This document shows, in pieces, positions 17,465-26,468 of a stretch of 47,635 nucleotides of DNA (positions are counted from its first letter, which is position 1; every line of letters begins with the position of its first letter). The notes under the pieces are model-generated. The model worked only from the letters and a program-made list of their open reading frames with translations. It did no database searches and was not told where the DNA came from. The stretch covers positions 1-47,635 of the forward strand of contig NZ_AJTQ01000071.1 in NCBI RefSeq assembly GCF_000262345.1, given 5' to 3'. Made by a program: the position numbers and the translations under genes. This stretch comes from Streptomyces xiaopingdaonensis. GTDB lineage: Bacteria; Actinomycetota; Actinomycetes; Streptomycetales; Streptomycetaceae.

Positions 17465-18697
17465 ATGAGCGAGCCCAAGCAGTACAAGAACGGCCAGGGG
17501 GGACCCGTGCGTTACGTACGGGAGCGTGCGGCCCGCCTCGGCGACAGGTTGCAGCGGGTGCGGAACAGGGCGGGACCCGAACGCGAGACGCTGCTGCTCC
17601 TCGTCAAGAGCGCGATCGCGGGGATCGTCGCCTGGGCGCTGGCGCAGTACGTGGTGGGTTCGCCGCAGCCGACGTACGCGCCGTTCACCGCGCTGCTCGT
17701 GGTGCAGTCCTCGGCGTACCGGACGATCTGGCAGTCGGTGCAGTACGTCGGTGCCCTGCTGCTCGGCGTCTTCGCGGCGGGAGCGGCGCAGCCGCTCCTC
17801 GGCCCCAACCTCCTGACGTTCTCGCTGATGCTCCTCGTCGCGCTGGTGATCGGGCGGTGGCGGCGGCTGGGGACGCAGGGCGTCCAGGTCTCCGTCGCCG
17901 CCGTCTTCGCGTACAACGCGCTGCTCCAGAGCGGTTCGGCGTCGGTCTGGCAGATCGCGGGGACGACGTTGCTCGGCGCCGGCGTGGGCCTCCTCGTCTC
18001 GCTGCTCATCCTGCCGCCGCTGCGGTACAACACGGCGGCCGCGGGCGTCCGGCAGCTCTCCACCGCCTTCGACAGCCTGCTGAGCGACGTCGCGGGCGGG
18101 CTGCGGGACGGTGTGCCCGAGCGCAGGCGCGTCGGCGACTGGCTCGACCGCGCACGGGAGTTGGACCGCACCGTCGCGGGGGCGCGCAGCGCCGTGGAGA
18201 GCGGTGCGGAGAGCGTGCTCTACAACCCGCGGCGGTTCCTCAGGGGCTCGGTGCCGAAGCGGTTCAGCGGCTACCGCTCGCTCGTCGAGGCGCTGGCGCG
18301 CGGCGGCGAGCACCTGCGCAGCATCAGCTACGCGCTCCTGCGGATCATGGACGACGACGAAGCGCGGCTGCCGAGCGAGGAGTTCCTCTCCCGGTACGCC
18401 GACTTCCTCGACGCGCTGGCAGGCGCACCCCAGGCGCTCTGCGAGCAGCAGCAGAGCCGGGAAGGCGACGGCTCGTCGCACGACGGCGAGCAGGCCGAGC
18501 AGGCCGAGGACACCTACGAGGACGCGCTCACGCGGGCCCGCGAACTCCTCGCCGAGCTGCACCGCTCGACGCCCGACAGCTCGGAGGACCCCTCCGCCTG
18601 GCCGACGTACGGCGTGCTCCTCACCGACGCCGACCGGCTCGTCGACGAGTTCTCCCGCGCGCGGCAGGAGGGCGCCGTGCACCCGTCGGGCAGCTAG
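17465..18697 (+). CDS. FUSC/aromatic acid exporter family membrane protein
   Basis: 410-residue membrane protein of the FUSC/ArAE group. After a basic cytosolic N-terminus there are about six closely packed hydrophobic segments (residues 45-185), including PTYAPFTALLVVQSS, the typical FUSC motif. A long soluble C-terminal domain follows (residues 190-410) with acidic linker EQAEQAED. GGGAAGGGAAGG precedes the ATG. It is likely cotranscribed with the sigma factor. Relatives pump aromatic acids, but no substrate can be assigned. Its stop codon overlaps the opposite gene's stop in the tetranucleotide CTAG. Confidence 0.83.
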   Translation: MSEPKQYKNGQGGPVRYVRERAARLGDRLQRVRNRAGPERETLLLLVKSAIAGIVAWALAQYVVGSPQPTYAPFTALLVVQSSAYRTIWQSVQYVGALLLGVFAAGAAQPLLGPNLLTFSLMLLVALVIGRWRRLGTQGVQVSVAAVFAYNALLQSGSASVWQIAGTTLLGAGVGLLVSLLILPPLRYNTAAAGVRQLSTAFDSLLSDVAGGLRDGVPERRRVGDWLDRARELDRTVAGARSAVESGAESVLYNPRRFLRGSVPKRFSGYRSLVEALARGGEHLRSISYALLRIMDDDEARLPSEEFLSRYADFLDALAGAPQALCEQQQSREGDGSSHDGEQAEQAEDTYEDALTRARELLAELHRSTPDSSEDPSAWPTYGVLLTDADRLVDEFSRARQEGAVHPSGS

Positions 18698-19911
18698 CTG
18701 CCGCCGGTCCGCCGCACCGAACTCCCGCGCGGCGCGGCGGAGCCTCCGCCGGTCACGCGCACCGGCGGGCTCAGCGTCCGGTGGACGAGGAAGTCGGTGA
18801 GCCGCCTGTGCCCCCGCACCGGGTCGACGCTGCCCCCGCCGCCGACCGCGGCGCGCTGGCGCTCCGCGCCCGTCCCCTCGGAGACGACCGCGGTGAGCAT
18901 CCGCTGGACGGCCGCCAGATCCCCTGCGTCCTCCAGCGCGTCGGAAGTGTGGCGGACGAGGGCGTCGAGGAGGCGCCTCGCCGGGACCTGGCGCTGCGCG
19001 TAGACGTCGACGGCCCAGCCGCGCAGGCCGTGCCTGGCCGCCGACCACACCGCCGTGTTGCCGACCTGCGGGTCGAAAGGCACGGCCTCGCGGCCCCGTT
19101 CGAGGTCCCGGAGTGCCGTGACGACCAGGCCGCGCGCCAACGCCGCCTGGAGCACCGCGTCCTCGACGGTCAGCGCGCTATCGGAGGCGCGCAGCTCCAC
19201 CGTCGGGAAGCGGTTGGAGACGCGCGCGAGCCACATGCTGTGCCGCTCGTCGATGCGCGCACCGCACGCGACGAGGCGGTCGATCCAGGCGTCGTACGCC
19301 TCGGCCGAGGCCGCGTACGGCGGCATCCCCGCAGCGGGGAACCGCGTCTGCTCGATCGCCCGCCAGCTTCCGTACCCGGTGTCGGTGCCGCTGCGGAAGG
19401 GGGAGTTGGAGGAGAGGGCGAGGAGCATCGGGAGCCAGGGGCGGAGGTGGTTGAGGACGGCGACGGCGCGTTCGCGCTCCCCGACGGCGACGTGGACGTG
19501 GCAGCCGTTGCACTCGTAGTCGCCCGCCGTCCTCGCGTACGTCTCCGCGATGCGGCGGTAGCGGTCGCCGGGCGCGAGCGGGGAGGGGCGGGAGCGGAGC
19601 CACGGGGTCGCGGTGGCGACGAGGCGGGAGCCCTCTTCGGCCGCCGCGTCCGCGAGCATCCGGCGGGCGAGGAGGAGGTCCTCCGCGACCTCCGCGAGGC
19701 TGCCGCAGATCGAGGAGGCCGTCTCCAACTGCGTGGTGAGCAGCTCGAACTTGAACTCGGGGAGCGGCCGGCCCGATCGGCGCGCGAACTCCGGGCCGTC
19801 GGGGACGCGGGCCAGCACCCGGTCGGCGCACGGCGCGAGGCGCCCGGTCGCCGCGTCGACGAGGAAGAACTCCTCCTCGACGCCGACCGTCGGTGCAGCC
19901 GCGTTCGCCAT
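18694..19911 (-). CDS. YbdK-type carboxylate-amine ligase (glutamate-cysteine ligase 2 family)
   Basis: ATP-grasp-like GCS2 family enzyme that joins a carboxylate to an amine; E. coli YbdK has weak gamma-glutamylcysteine ligase activity. The 405-residue protein starts with TVGVEEEFFLVD, the family's metal/ATP site. It also has FELLTTQLET, ECNGCHVHVAV with conserved His, SSNSPFRSGTDTGY, and RFPTVELRASDS. Streptomyces makes mycothiol rather than glutathione, so the product is uncertain; ergothioneine-type EgtA is a related alternative but lacks neighbouring egt genes here. GGGAGG precedes the ATG. The last 40 residues are Gly/Arg-rich and probably disordered. Confidence 0.88.
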   Translation of the reverse strand: MANAAAPTVGVEEEFFLVDAATGRLAPCADRVLARVPDGPEFARRSGRPLPEFKFELLTTQLETASSICGSLAEVAEDLLLARRMLADAAAEEGSRLVATATPWLRSRPSPLAPGDRYRRIAETYARTAGDYECNGCHVHVAVGERERAVAVLNHLRPWLPMLLALSSNSPFRSGTDTGYGSWRAIEQTRFPAAGMPPYAASAEAYDAWIDRLVACGARIDERHSMWLARVSNRFPTVELRASDSALTVEDAVLQAALARGLVVTALRDLERGREAVPFDPQVGNTAVWSAARHGLRGWAVDVYAQRQVPARRLLDALVRHTSDALEDAGDLAAVQRMLTAVVSEGTGAERQRAAVGGGGSVDPVRGHRRLTDFLVHRTLSPPVRVTGGGSAAPRGSSVRRTGGS

Positions 19912-20138
19912 CTGACCTCCCAGGGAGCCGGCCGGCACCGCTGCCGGCCCGGGCGCGCGCCGGCCGGCGGACGTCCCGGCGCCAGGCGATGCGCCGCTCC
20001 CCGCAACGATCGCAAAGGTCGGGCCGTCCGGCATCTTCGGGAACGTGCCGGAGTGAACGCGTTTGCCGCCCGCGTCCCCGTGGCACGCGCGGCGGTGCGA
20101 GCGGTTACCCGCGGCAGTCGTACGTGAGGAGAGACGCC

Positions 20139-20471
20139 ATGCCGGCCGGAGCCAGCAGCAAGCGGGAGCGGCAGTACGAGCACATCAAGAAGGGCCAGCG
20201 GGAGCGCGGCACTTCCGAGGGCAGGGCCGAGGAGATCGCCGCGCGTACCGTCAACAAGGAGCGGGCGCAGACCGGCGAGTCCCGCCGGCGCAGCCGCACC
20301 TCCACACGGGACAAGCCCGCGCCCCAACGCGGCGGCGAGCGTTCGCACCGCGGGCCCGTCAGCCCGACCCGCGATCAGCTCTACAACGAGGCGAAGCAGC
20401 GCGGCGTCGAGGGGCGCTCCCGGATGAACAAGGCGCAGCTCGAAAAGGCGCTGGGCCGCAAGCGGAAGTAG
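20139..20471 (+). CDS. Small basic protein with Rho-N/SAP-like C-terminus
   Basis: 110-residue, very basic and largely disordered protein. The first 75 residues are rich in Arg, Lys, Glu and Ser (KRERQYEHIKKGQRERG; RTVNKERAQTGESRRR). The C-terminal 35 residues form a helix-loop-helix like Rho-N/SAP motifs (TRDQLYNEAKQRGVEGRS, then MNKAQLEKALGRK), suggesting nucleic-acid binding. Streptomyces homologues are often labelled plasmid stabilization protein, without experimental support known to me. TGAGGAGAG precedes the ATG. Confidence 0.8.
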   Translation: MPAGASSKRERQYEHIKKGQRERGTSEGRAEEIAARTVNKERAQTGESRRRSRTSTRDKPAPQRGGERSHRGPVSPTRDQLYNEAKQRGVEGRSRMNKAQLEKALGRKRK

Positions 20472-20539
20472 CCGATGGCGGGCGCGGCCGCGCGACGCGG
20501 TCTGTACGCGGGGTCCGGCGACGGGGTATCCAGCGGGGT

Positions 20540-22864
20540 ATGACCGACGTGAACTGCAACGGTGCGCACCTCGACACGTCCGCAGTCCCCGAGCCGGGCG
20601 AGCCGCCGGAGGAGGTCGTCTCCCGGCTGACGCTCGCCGAGAAGGCGTCGCTGACGAGCGGGGCCGACTTCTGGCACACGGAGGAGATAGCCCGTCCCGG
20701 CGGCGAGTTGCTCGTCCCCCGCGCCGCGTTGAGCGACGGGCCGCACGGGCTGCGGAAGCAGCCGGAGCAGGGCGAGCACCTCGGCGCGGGCGGCAGCGTC
20801 CCCGCCACCTGCTTCCCGCCCGCGGTCGGCGTCGGCTCCTCGCTCGACACCGGGCTGTTGGAGCGCGTCGGTGCGGCCGTCGCCGACGAGGCGCGCGCCG
20901 AGGGCGTGCACGTGGTGCTCGGCCCCGGGATCAACATCAAGCGCTCGCCGCTGTGCGGGCGGAACTTCGAGTACTACTCGGAGGATCCGCTCGTCTCGGG
21001 CGCCCTCGGCGCCGCGTTCGTGCGCGGGGTGCAGAGCCGCGGCGTGGGGGCCTCGCTGAAGCACTTCGCGGCCAACAACCAGGAGCACGACCGTCTGCGG
21101 ATCAGCGCCGAGGTCGACGAACGCCCGCTGCGCGAGATCTACTTGCGCGGGTTCGCGCGGGTGGTCGCCGAGGCGCAGCCGTGGACGGTGATGTGCTCCT
21201 ACAACCGGCTCAACGGCGTCTACGCCTCGCAGCACGCGTGGCTCCTCACACAGGTGCTGCGCGAGGAGTGGGGGTTCGACGGGCTCGTCGTCTCCGACTG
21301 GGGCGCCGTCGACGACCGGGTCGCCGGCCTGGCGGCCGGGCTCGACCTGGAGATGCCGTCGAGCGGGGGCCGCACCGACGCGCAGCTCGTGGAGGCCGTC
21401 CGCAGCGGCGAGTTGGAGGAGTCCGCGCTCGACCGCTCCGCGGGGCGCGTCGTGCGGCTCGTGCGCCGGGCGCACGCGGCGGCGGACTCCGGAGCGGCGT
21501 ACGACGCGCAGGCGCACCACGCCCTCGCCAGGGAGGCGGCGGCGCGCAGCATCGTGCTGCTGAAGAACGAGGGCGGACTGCTCCCCCTCGCCGAGGACGG
21601 CCAACGCCTCGCCGTGCTGGGCGAGTTCGCACGGACCCCGCGCTACCAGGGCGGCGGCAGCTCGCACATCAACCCCACACGGGTCGACTCGGCGCTCGAC
21701 GAGTTCGTCCGGCGCCTCGGCTCCGAGCAGGTCGACTTCGCCCCCGGCTTCCCGCTGGAGGGCGACGAGAGCGACGAGGGGAAGCTGCTCGCCAACGCCG
21801 TCACGGCCGCCGCGTCCGCGCACACCGCCGTCGTCTTCCTCGGGCTGCCCGCGGAGGCGGAGTCGGAGGGGTACGACAGGGCGCACATGCGGCTGCCCGA
21901 ACCCCAACTCCGGCTGCTCGACGCCGTCCTGGAGGTCAACCCGCGCACCGTCGCCGTGCTCTCCAACGGTGGCGCCGTCGAGGTCTCCGGGTTCGCCGAC
22001 GCGGTGCCCGCCCTGCTGGAGGGCTGGCTGCTGGGGCAGGCGGGCGGCTCCGCGACCGTCGACGTCCTCTACGGCGACGTCAACCCCTCGGCGCGGCTCA
22101 CCGAGACCCTTCCGCACCGCCTCCAGGACACCCCCGCGTACCTCGACTTCCCCGGCGAACTGGGCCGCGTCCGGTACGGCGAGGGCGTCTTCGTCGGATA
22201 CCGCTGGTACGACGCGCGCCAGGCGGACGTCGCCTTCCCCTTCGGGCACGGGCTCTCCTACACCACCTTCGGGTACCGCGACCTCGCCGTCGCGCAGGAC
22301 GCGGACGGGCTCCTCGTGCGGTGCGCCGTCGCCAACACCGGGCGGCGGGCCGGTCGGGAGGTCGTCCAGGTCTACGTCGGCCGCCCGGACTCCCGCGTGG
22401 CGCGTCCGCCGCGCGAGCTGAAAGCCTTCGCCTCCGTCCACCTGGAACCGGGCGAGGAACGGGAGGTGGAGCTGCGGGTGCGGCGCGCCGACCTCGCGTA
22501 CTGGGACACGCGGGTGGGCAGGTGGCTCGTCGAGGGCGGCCGCCACACGGTCGACGTCGGCGCCTCCAGCCGCGACCTGCGGCTGAGCACCCGCACCGAG
22601 CTGGCGGGCGACGACGCCGACCTCCCGCTCGGCCTCCACTCCACCCTCGGCGAACTGCTCGCACACCCCGTCGCGGGCCCGGCGTTCCGCAGGGCCGCCG
22701 CCTCCGCCGTGGGCGAGGAGGCGGTCTCGGGGCTCCTCGACGACCCGACGATGCAGCAGATGGCGGCCTCCTTTCCCGTCGGCAGGCTCCCCTCGTTCTT
22801 CGGCGCGACGCTGGACCTGGAACGGTTGGAGCAGCTCCTCGGGGAGGCGAATGAGGGACGGTAG
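20540..22864 (+). CDS. Glycoside hydrolase family 3 beta-glycosidase
   Basis: Retaining exo-glycosidase of the beta-glucosidase/beta-xylosidase type, 774 residues without a signal peptide, so probably cytosolic. The GH3 N-terminal barrel carries GPHGLRKQ, GPGINIKRSPLCGRNFEYYSED and KHFAANNQE. The catalytic nucleophile is Asp253 in VVSDWGAV. The C-terminal sandwich has NEGGLLPL and the EGYDR acidic loop, and a fibronectin III-like domain (REVVQVYVGRP ... LKAFASVHLEPGE) closes the protein. The ATG follows a modest GCGGGG. No sugar transporter or LacI regulator lies nearby, and no operator palindrome was seen. Confidence 0.92.
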   Translation: MTDVNCNGAHLDTSAVPEPGEPPEEVVSRLTLAEKASLTSGADFWHTEEIARPGGELLVPRAALSDGPHGLRKQPEQGEHLGAGGSVPATCFPPAVGVGSSLDTGLLERVGAAVADEARAEGVHVVLGPGINIKRSPLCGRNFEYYSEDPLVSGALGAAFVRGVQSRGVGASLKHFAANNQEHDRLRISAEVDERPLREIYLRGFARVVAEAQPWTVMCSYNRLNGVYASQHAWLLTQVLREEWGFDGLVVSDWGAVDDRVAGLAAGLDLEMPSSGGRTDAQLVEAVRSGELEESALDRSAGRVVRLVRRAHAAADSGAAYDAQAHHALAREAAARSIVLLKNEGGLLPLAEDGQRLAVLGEFARTPRYQGGGSSHINPTRVDSALDEFVRRLGSEQVDFAPGFPLEGDESDEGKLLANAVTAAASAHTAVVFLGLPAEAESEGYDRAHMRLPEPQLRLLDAVLEVNPRTVAVLSNGGAVEVSGFADAVPALLEGWLLGQAGGSATVDVLYGDVNPSARLTETLPHRLQDTPAYLDFPGELGRVRYGEGVFVGYRWYDARQADVAFPFGHGLSYTTFGYRDLAVAQDADGLLVRCAVANTGRRAGREVVQVYVGRPDSRVARPPRELKAFASVHLEPGEEREVELRVRRADLAYWDTRVGRWLVEGGRHTVDVGASSRDLRLSTRTELAGDDADLPLGLHSTLGELLAHPVAGPAFRRAAASAVGEEAVSGLLDDPTMQQMAASFPVGRLPSFFGATLDLERLEQLLGEANEGR

Positions 22865-23512
22865 GGCGGAAGTCGGGGACGGCGTCCGGCGGTTGGAGGC
22901 GTTCCGCCGTGCGACGCGCTCCGCGGGCAGGCCCGGTGCCGGGTGCCGTCGCCTCCGGTCGACCGGTTCGTGTGCGGTGGTGGGTCGGTTCTCGGCGCCG
23001 TCTCGCTCCTGTCGGCGGGAGTTGTGCGCGGTGGGAGCGTCGGCCGGGCTCGCATCGTCCGCGGGTGGTGCCCGGCGGTTGGGGGGCTCGGCGGACTTGT
23101 GCGGGCGGGGCCTGCCGGGGCGGCCGTCGCCTCGTGCCGACGGGGCCCGTGTGGCGGCCGCGTGGGGCCGCGCTTGCCTGCCTCGGTGGTTCGGGCGCGG
23201 CGGCGTACGGCAAGCGGTGTGCAGGAACGGGACCAACTCGGCTCCGCTGCGGTGTACTTGCACGCCCGCCGCGCCTGCCTGCCCTCGCGCGCCGGGGCGT
23301 CCTGCCGCGCTGGGGCGACGTGCGCCGGAGTCCGCTCGGCGGCGCGCACCGGAACCGTACGAACGGGTGATCCCGGAGCCCGCTGGTACGGCAGCGGCCC
23401 GCGCCCGGCGCCGCACGCGGGAGGGTGTCGGGGGAAGGCGCCCCCGCGCCGTGGCAACGCGCCCGCGTAGCCGGGGGGTTGGGGCAGGCAGCGAGCGAGA
23501 GGCGGGCACCCG
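22865..23512. other. 648-base intergenic stretch without a gene
   Basis: G-rich DNA between the GH3 and GH15 genes. Frames stay open on both strands only because stop codons are rare; their products are Arg/Gly/Pro/Cys-rich, with no recognisable domain and no supported start. No strong hairpin, repeat array or tRNA was seen. It may be remnant sequence or hold the GH15 promoter. Confidence 0.5.
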
Positions 23513-25363
23513 GTGAGCGACACCCCGATCGAGGAGTACGGCCTCCTCTCCGACCGGCACGGCGCCGCGCTCGTCAGCAGGGAGGGCAGCGTCGACTGGC
23601 TCTGCCTCCCCCGCTTCGACAGCCCCGCACTCTTCGCCCGGCTCCTCGACGACTCCGCGGGCCACTGGCTCGTACGCCCCGAGCACACCCTGCACACCGC
23701 ACGCCGCTACTTGCCGGGAACGATGGTGCTGCGCACGGAGTTCACCACGGAGACCGGCACCGTCGAGCTCACCGACGCGCTCGCACTCGGCGCCAGCGGG
23801 GACCCGCACCGGCTCGGCGAGGGCGCGGAGCACCTCCTCATCCGGTCCGTCCGGTGCACCAAGGGCTCCGCCGAGGTCCGCGTCGAGTACCGGCCGCGTC
23901 CCGAGTACGGCCGCGTCGTCCCCGTCCTGCGGGCGTTCGACGGAGGGTTGCGGGCGCGCGGCGGCCCCGCGGCGCTCGCGCTGAGCAGCCCCGTCGCGCT
24001 GGACACGGGCGACGGGGCCGCCGGCACCGTGCTCGCGCTCTCCGAGGGCGAGACGGTCCGGCTCGCGCTGCACGCCGGAAGCCTCGACGGCCCGCTGCCG
24101 CGCCTGCTCGGCCAGCGCGAGATCGGCGAGCGCCTCGCCGCGACGGCGACGGCCTGGCGCTCCTGGTCCCGCCTCCACCAGGACTACCAAGGACCGTGGC
24201 GCCGCGAGGTGCTCGACTCGGGACGCGTCCTCCAGGCGCTCTCCTACCAACCGACGGGCGCGATCGTCGCGGCGGCGACCACCTCCCTGCCCGAGGAGGT
24301 CGGCGGCGTGCGGAACTGGGACTACCGGTACAGCTGGGTGCGGGACGCGGCGCTCAGCATGGACGCCCTCGGCTCCTCGGCGTGCCTCGACGAGGTGGCC
24401 CACTTCTTCGCCTTCATGACCGACGCGGCGGCCACCGACTGGCCGCGCACCCACCTCCAGATCATGTACGGCATCGGCGGCGAACGCGACCTGACGGAGC
24501 GGGAGTTGCCGCACCTCGCCGGGTGGCGCGGCAGCGTGCCCGTACGAGTGGGGAACGCCGCCTGGACGCAGGCGCAGCTCGACTCCTACGGCGAACTCCT
24601 CGCCTGCGCCGAACGCTTCGCCGACCGGCTCGACCCGGACGACGCCGCGCAGCACGCCTTCCTCGTCTCGCTCGCCGACACGGCCGCCGAGGAGTGGCGC
24701 ACGCCCGACCACGGGATCTGGGAAGTGCGCGGCCCCGCACAGCACTTCGTCCACTCCAAGCTCATGTGCTGGGTCGCCCTCGACCGTGCCCTCCGCCTCG
24801 CCGACCGCATCGGCGCGCGCCATCGCGTCGAGGGCTGGAAGCGCGACCGCGAGGAGATCCGGGAGGCGATCCTCGAGCACGGCTGGAACACCCGGACCGG
24901 CGCGTTCACGCAGTACTTCGGCTCGGAGGACCTCGACGCCTCCACGCTGATGCTGCCGATCTCCGGCTTCCTGCCCCCGACCGACGAGCGCGCTCTCGCC
25001 ACGATCGACGCCGTCGCCGCACACCTCACGGACGCGGGTTCAGGGCTCGTACGCAGGTACCGCAGTGCGGCACCCGTCGACGGCCTGGAGGGCAGCGAGG
25101 GCAGCTTCCTTCTCTGCACGTTCTGGCTCGCCCAGGCCCAGGCGCTCGCCGGCCGTCTCGAAGAGGCCCGCACTGTTTTCGAACGCGCCGCCTCCTACGC
25201 CAACGACCTCGGCCTCCTCGCCGAACAGGTCGACGCCGGCACCGGGTCCCTTCTGGGCAACTACCCGCAGGCGTTCAGCCACATCGGCCTCATCAACGCG
25301 GCCCACGCCATCGGCCAGGCGGAGGGGACCCTCAGCCGTCCTCTCCGGGGGCCCTGCGCCTGA
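23513..25363 (+). CDS. Glycoside hydrolase family 15 protein (glucoamylase/trehalase-like)
   Basis: 616-residue cytosolic protein with the bacterial GH15 layout. An N-terminal beta-sandwich (IEEYGLLSDRHGAALVSREGSVDWLCLPRFDS) is followed by an alpha/alpha barrel. Signature blocks are NWDYRYSWVRDAALSMDAL, GSVPVRVGNAAWTQAQLD, HSKLMCWVALDRAL and a final FLLCTFWLAQAQAL. In mycobacteria and Streptomyces some relatives are trehalases, others glucoamylase-like; the sequence alone does not separate them. The GTG start has GAGAGGCGGG upstream. A terminator-like hairpin lies 330 bases downstream. Confidence 0.9.
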   Translation: MSDTPIEEYGLLSDRHGAALVSREGSVDWLCLPRFDSPALFARLLDDSAGHWLVRPEHTLHTARRYLPGTMVLRTEFTTETGTVELTDALALGASGDPHRLGEGAEHLLIRSVRCTKGSAEVRVEYRPRPEYGRVVPVLRAFDGGLRARGGPAALALSSPVALDTGDGAAGTVLALSEGETVRLALHAGSLDGPLPRLLGQREIGERLAATATAWRSWSRLHQDYQGPWRREVLDSGRVLQALSYQPTGAIVAAATTSLPEEVGGVRNWDYRYSWVRDAALSMDALGSSACLDEVAHFFAFMTDAAATDWPRTHLQIMYGIGGERDLTERELPHLAGWRGSVPVRVGNAAWTQAQLDSYGELLACAERFADRLDPDDAAQHAFLVSLADTAAEEWRTPDHGIWEVRGPAQHFVHSKLMCWVALDRALRLADRIGARHRVEGWKRDREEIREAILEHGWNTRTGAFTQYFGSEDLDASTLMLPISGFLPPTDERALATIDAVAAHLTDAGSGLVRRYRSAAPVDGLEGSEGSFLLCTFWLAQAQALAGRLEEARTVFERAASYANDLGLLAEQVDAGTGSLLGNYPQAFSHIGLINAAHAIGQAEGTLSRPLRGPCA

Positions 25364-25745
25364 CCGCGCCGTCGTGTGCGGCGGAGGGCGACCGGGAGTC
25401 GGTGGGGGCGGCGGTTGGTCACGACCGCCGGTGGACCTTGCGGAGTTGAGGAGGTGCAACCGGCGGAGACGGAGTCCCGAGGACCTTTTCCGGCCCGGTC
25501 CGAGCCCTTCCGGGCAGTACCGCGTCAGTCTGCTCCGCCGCAGGCCACTGCGGCGGAGTGTCCGGCTCGTTCCGGGCCGCTCCGGCTGGTTCCGGGGCTG
25601 CCGCTCACGCGCTGCCCACGCAGAGAGACCTGCGCCATCGCTTCTGACTTGCGCGGTTGCACGCAGCGGGCGCCGCTCAGTGCATGCTGAGAAGCCCCGG
25701 CCGGTGAACACCACCGAGCCGGGGCTTCGCCGCGCTGTGGAGCAG
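25364..25745. other. Intergenic region between GH15 and small coupled ORF
   Basis: Convergent region. It has several TCCGGGCNGTACCG/TTCCGGGCCG-like short repeats between 25490 and 25610 and ends in a strong hairpin annotated separately. No protein-like frame was seen. Confidence 0.45.
25691..25728. terminator. Strong bidirectional hairpin terminator
   Basis: GAAGCCCCGGC pairs perfectly with GCCGGGGCTTC (11 bp). An inner 5-bp stem CGGTG/CACCG closes the structure over a 5-base loop. It stands between convergent genes, 17 bases after the end of the 52-residue ORF on the minus strand, and could serve both strands. There is no long U-tract, as is usual in Streptomyces. Confidence 0.75.
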
Positions 25746-25904
25746 TCAGTGCTGCGCGTTGTCCTCGGGCTCTCCGCCGACGGCGGGCGGGTTCGGTTCA
25801 GCAGGGGCCGTGCGGAACCGCAGGCACCCGTACGTACCGAACAGACCGATCAACTGCGGCAGATGGGCGCGAGCCGCACTGCGGCCCAGGGGCTCTTTCC
25901 TCAC
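25746..25904 (-). CDS. 52-residue ORF coupled to ATPase-domain regulator
   Basis: Unrecognised small ORF starting VRKEPLGRSAARAHLPQLIG, with a hydrophobic centre (LIGLFGTYGCLRF) and an acidic Pro-rich tail. Its GTG start overlaps the TGA of the upstream ATPase-domain gene in a GTGA junction. Its stop lies 17 bases before a strong hairpin terminator, so the ORF neatly ends the transcript. That placement is the main support. A longer start at 25928 would overlap the neighbour by 28 bases. The protein could act with the ATPase-domain partner, but this is inference. Confidence 0.5.
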   Translation of the reverse strand: MRKEPLGRSAARAHLPQLIGLFGTYGCLRFRTAPAEPNPPAVGGEPEDNAQH

Positions 25905-26317
25905 CCGCGCCCCTCCAGGTCCGCCCACACGATCTTGCCCCAGCGTCGCTCATCCGTGCCCCAGTCGGCGGCCAGCGCCGCGACGAGACGCAGGCCGCGC
26001 CCGCCCTCTTCGCTGCCGTCCGCCTCGTGCTCCACCGGCCGCGCCCGGGAGAGGTCCGCGACGCCGACCCGCACCCGTGCGGCGTCGCGGTGGTCGATGA
26101 CGACTCGGATGGACTCCCGGCGGGCGTGCTGTACGGCGTTGGCCACCAGCTCGGAGACGATCAGCGCCCCGTCCTCGGCCAAGTCGTTCAACCCCCAGAC
26201 AGCACAGGCTGCATGAAGCAGGCGCCGCGCGGTCGCGGCACTTTCCGGCTGGCGGGGCAGGGTCTCGCTGTACCTGGCGCGCCCGGTCTGACGGGCCGGG
26301 GTTGTAGGTTGCGGCAT
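25901..26317 (-). CDS. ATP-binding (HATPase_c) anti-sigma-like regulator
   Basis: 138-residue stand-alone GHKL ATPase domain, related to SpoIIAB/RsbW-type serine kinases. The N-box is IVSELVANAVQHA. The G1 region is altered (VGVADLSRARP, lacking the usual D-x-G), as in many Streptomyces paralogues. G2 is GGRGLRLVAALAADWG. No phosphatase or anti-anti-sigma partner is adjacent. It is divergent from an XRE-TPR regulator, a pairing often seen in Streptomyces regulatory loci. GAAGGAAG lies upstream of the ATG. A coupled 52-codon ORF follows. Confidence 0.88.
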   Translation of the reverse strand: MPQPTTPARQTGRARYSETLPRQPESAATARRLLHAACAVWGLNDLAEDGALIVSELVANAVQHARRESIRVVIDHRDAARVRVGVADLSRARPVEHEADGSEEGGRGLRLVAALAADWGTDERRWGKIVWADLEGRG

Positions 26318-26468
26318 GTCGGTCTGCTTCCTTCAGATCGGCCAGCCCCGGGGCCGTTCGCGCGGTCGCCGGGGCGCTTCGCGTTCAGGTAACCGGGGGG
26401 CGTGATCATGCGGAGGAGCCAACCGGGGGCCAGGGAGGGGCCACACTGAATACAGAAGGGGGGGCACC

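Noticed and set aside
20482..20500. GCGCGGCCGCGC palindrome before the GH3 gene as a LacI-type operator
   Set aside because: Purely GC palindromes are common by chance at this composition, and it lacks the usual LacI-site pattern.
22851..23516. 221-codon plus-strand frame between the GH3 and GH15 genes
   Set aside because: Arg/Gly/Cys-rich product without domain, overlaps the GH3 end, no ribosome binding site; stop codons are simply rare at this GC content.
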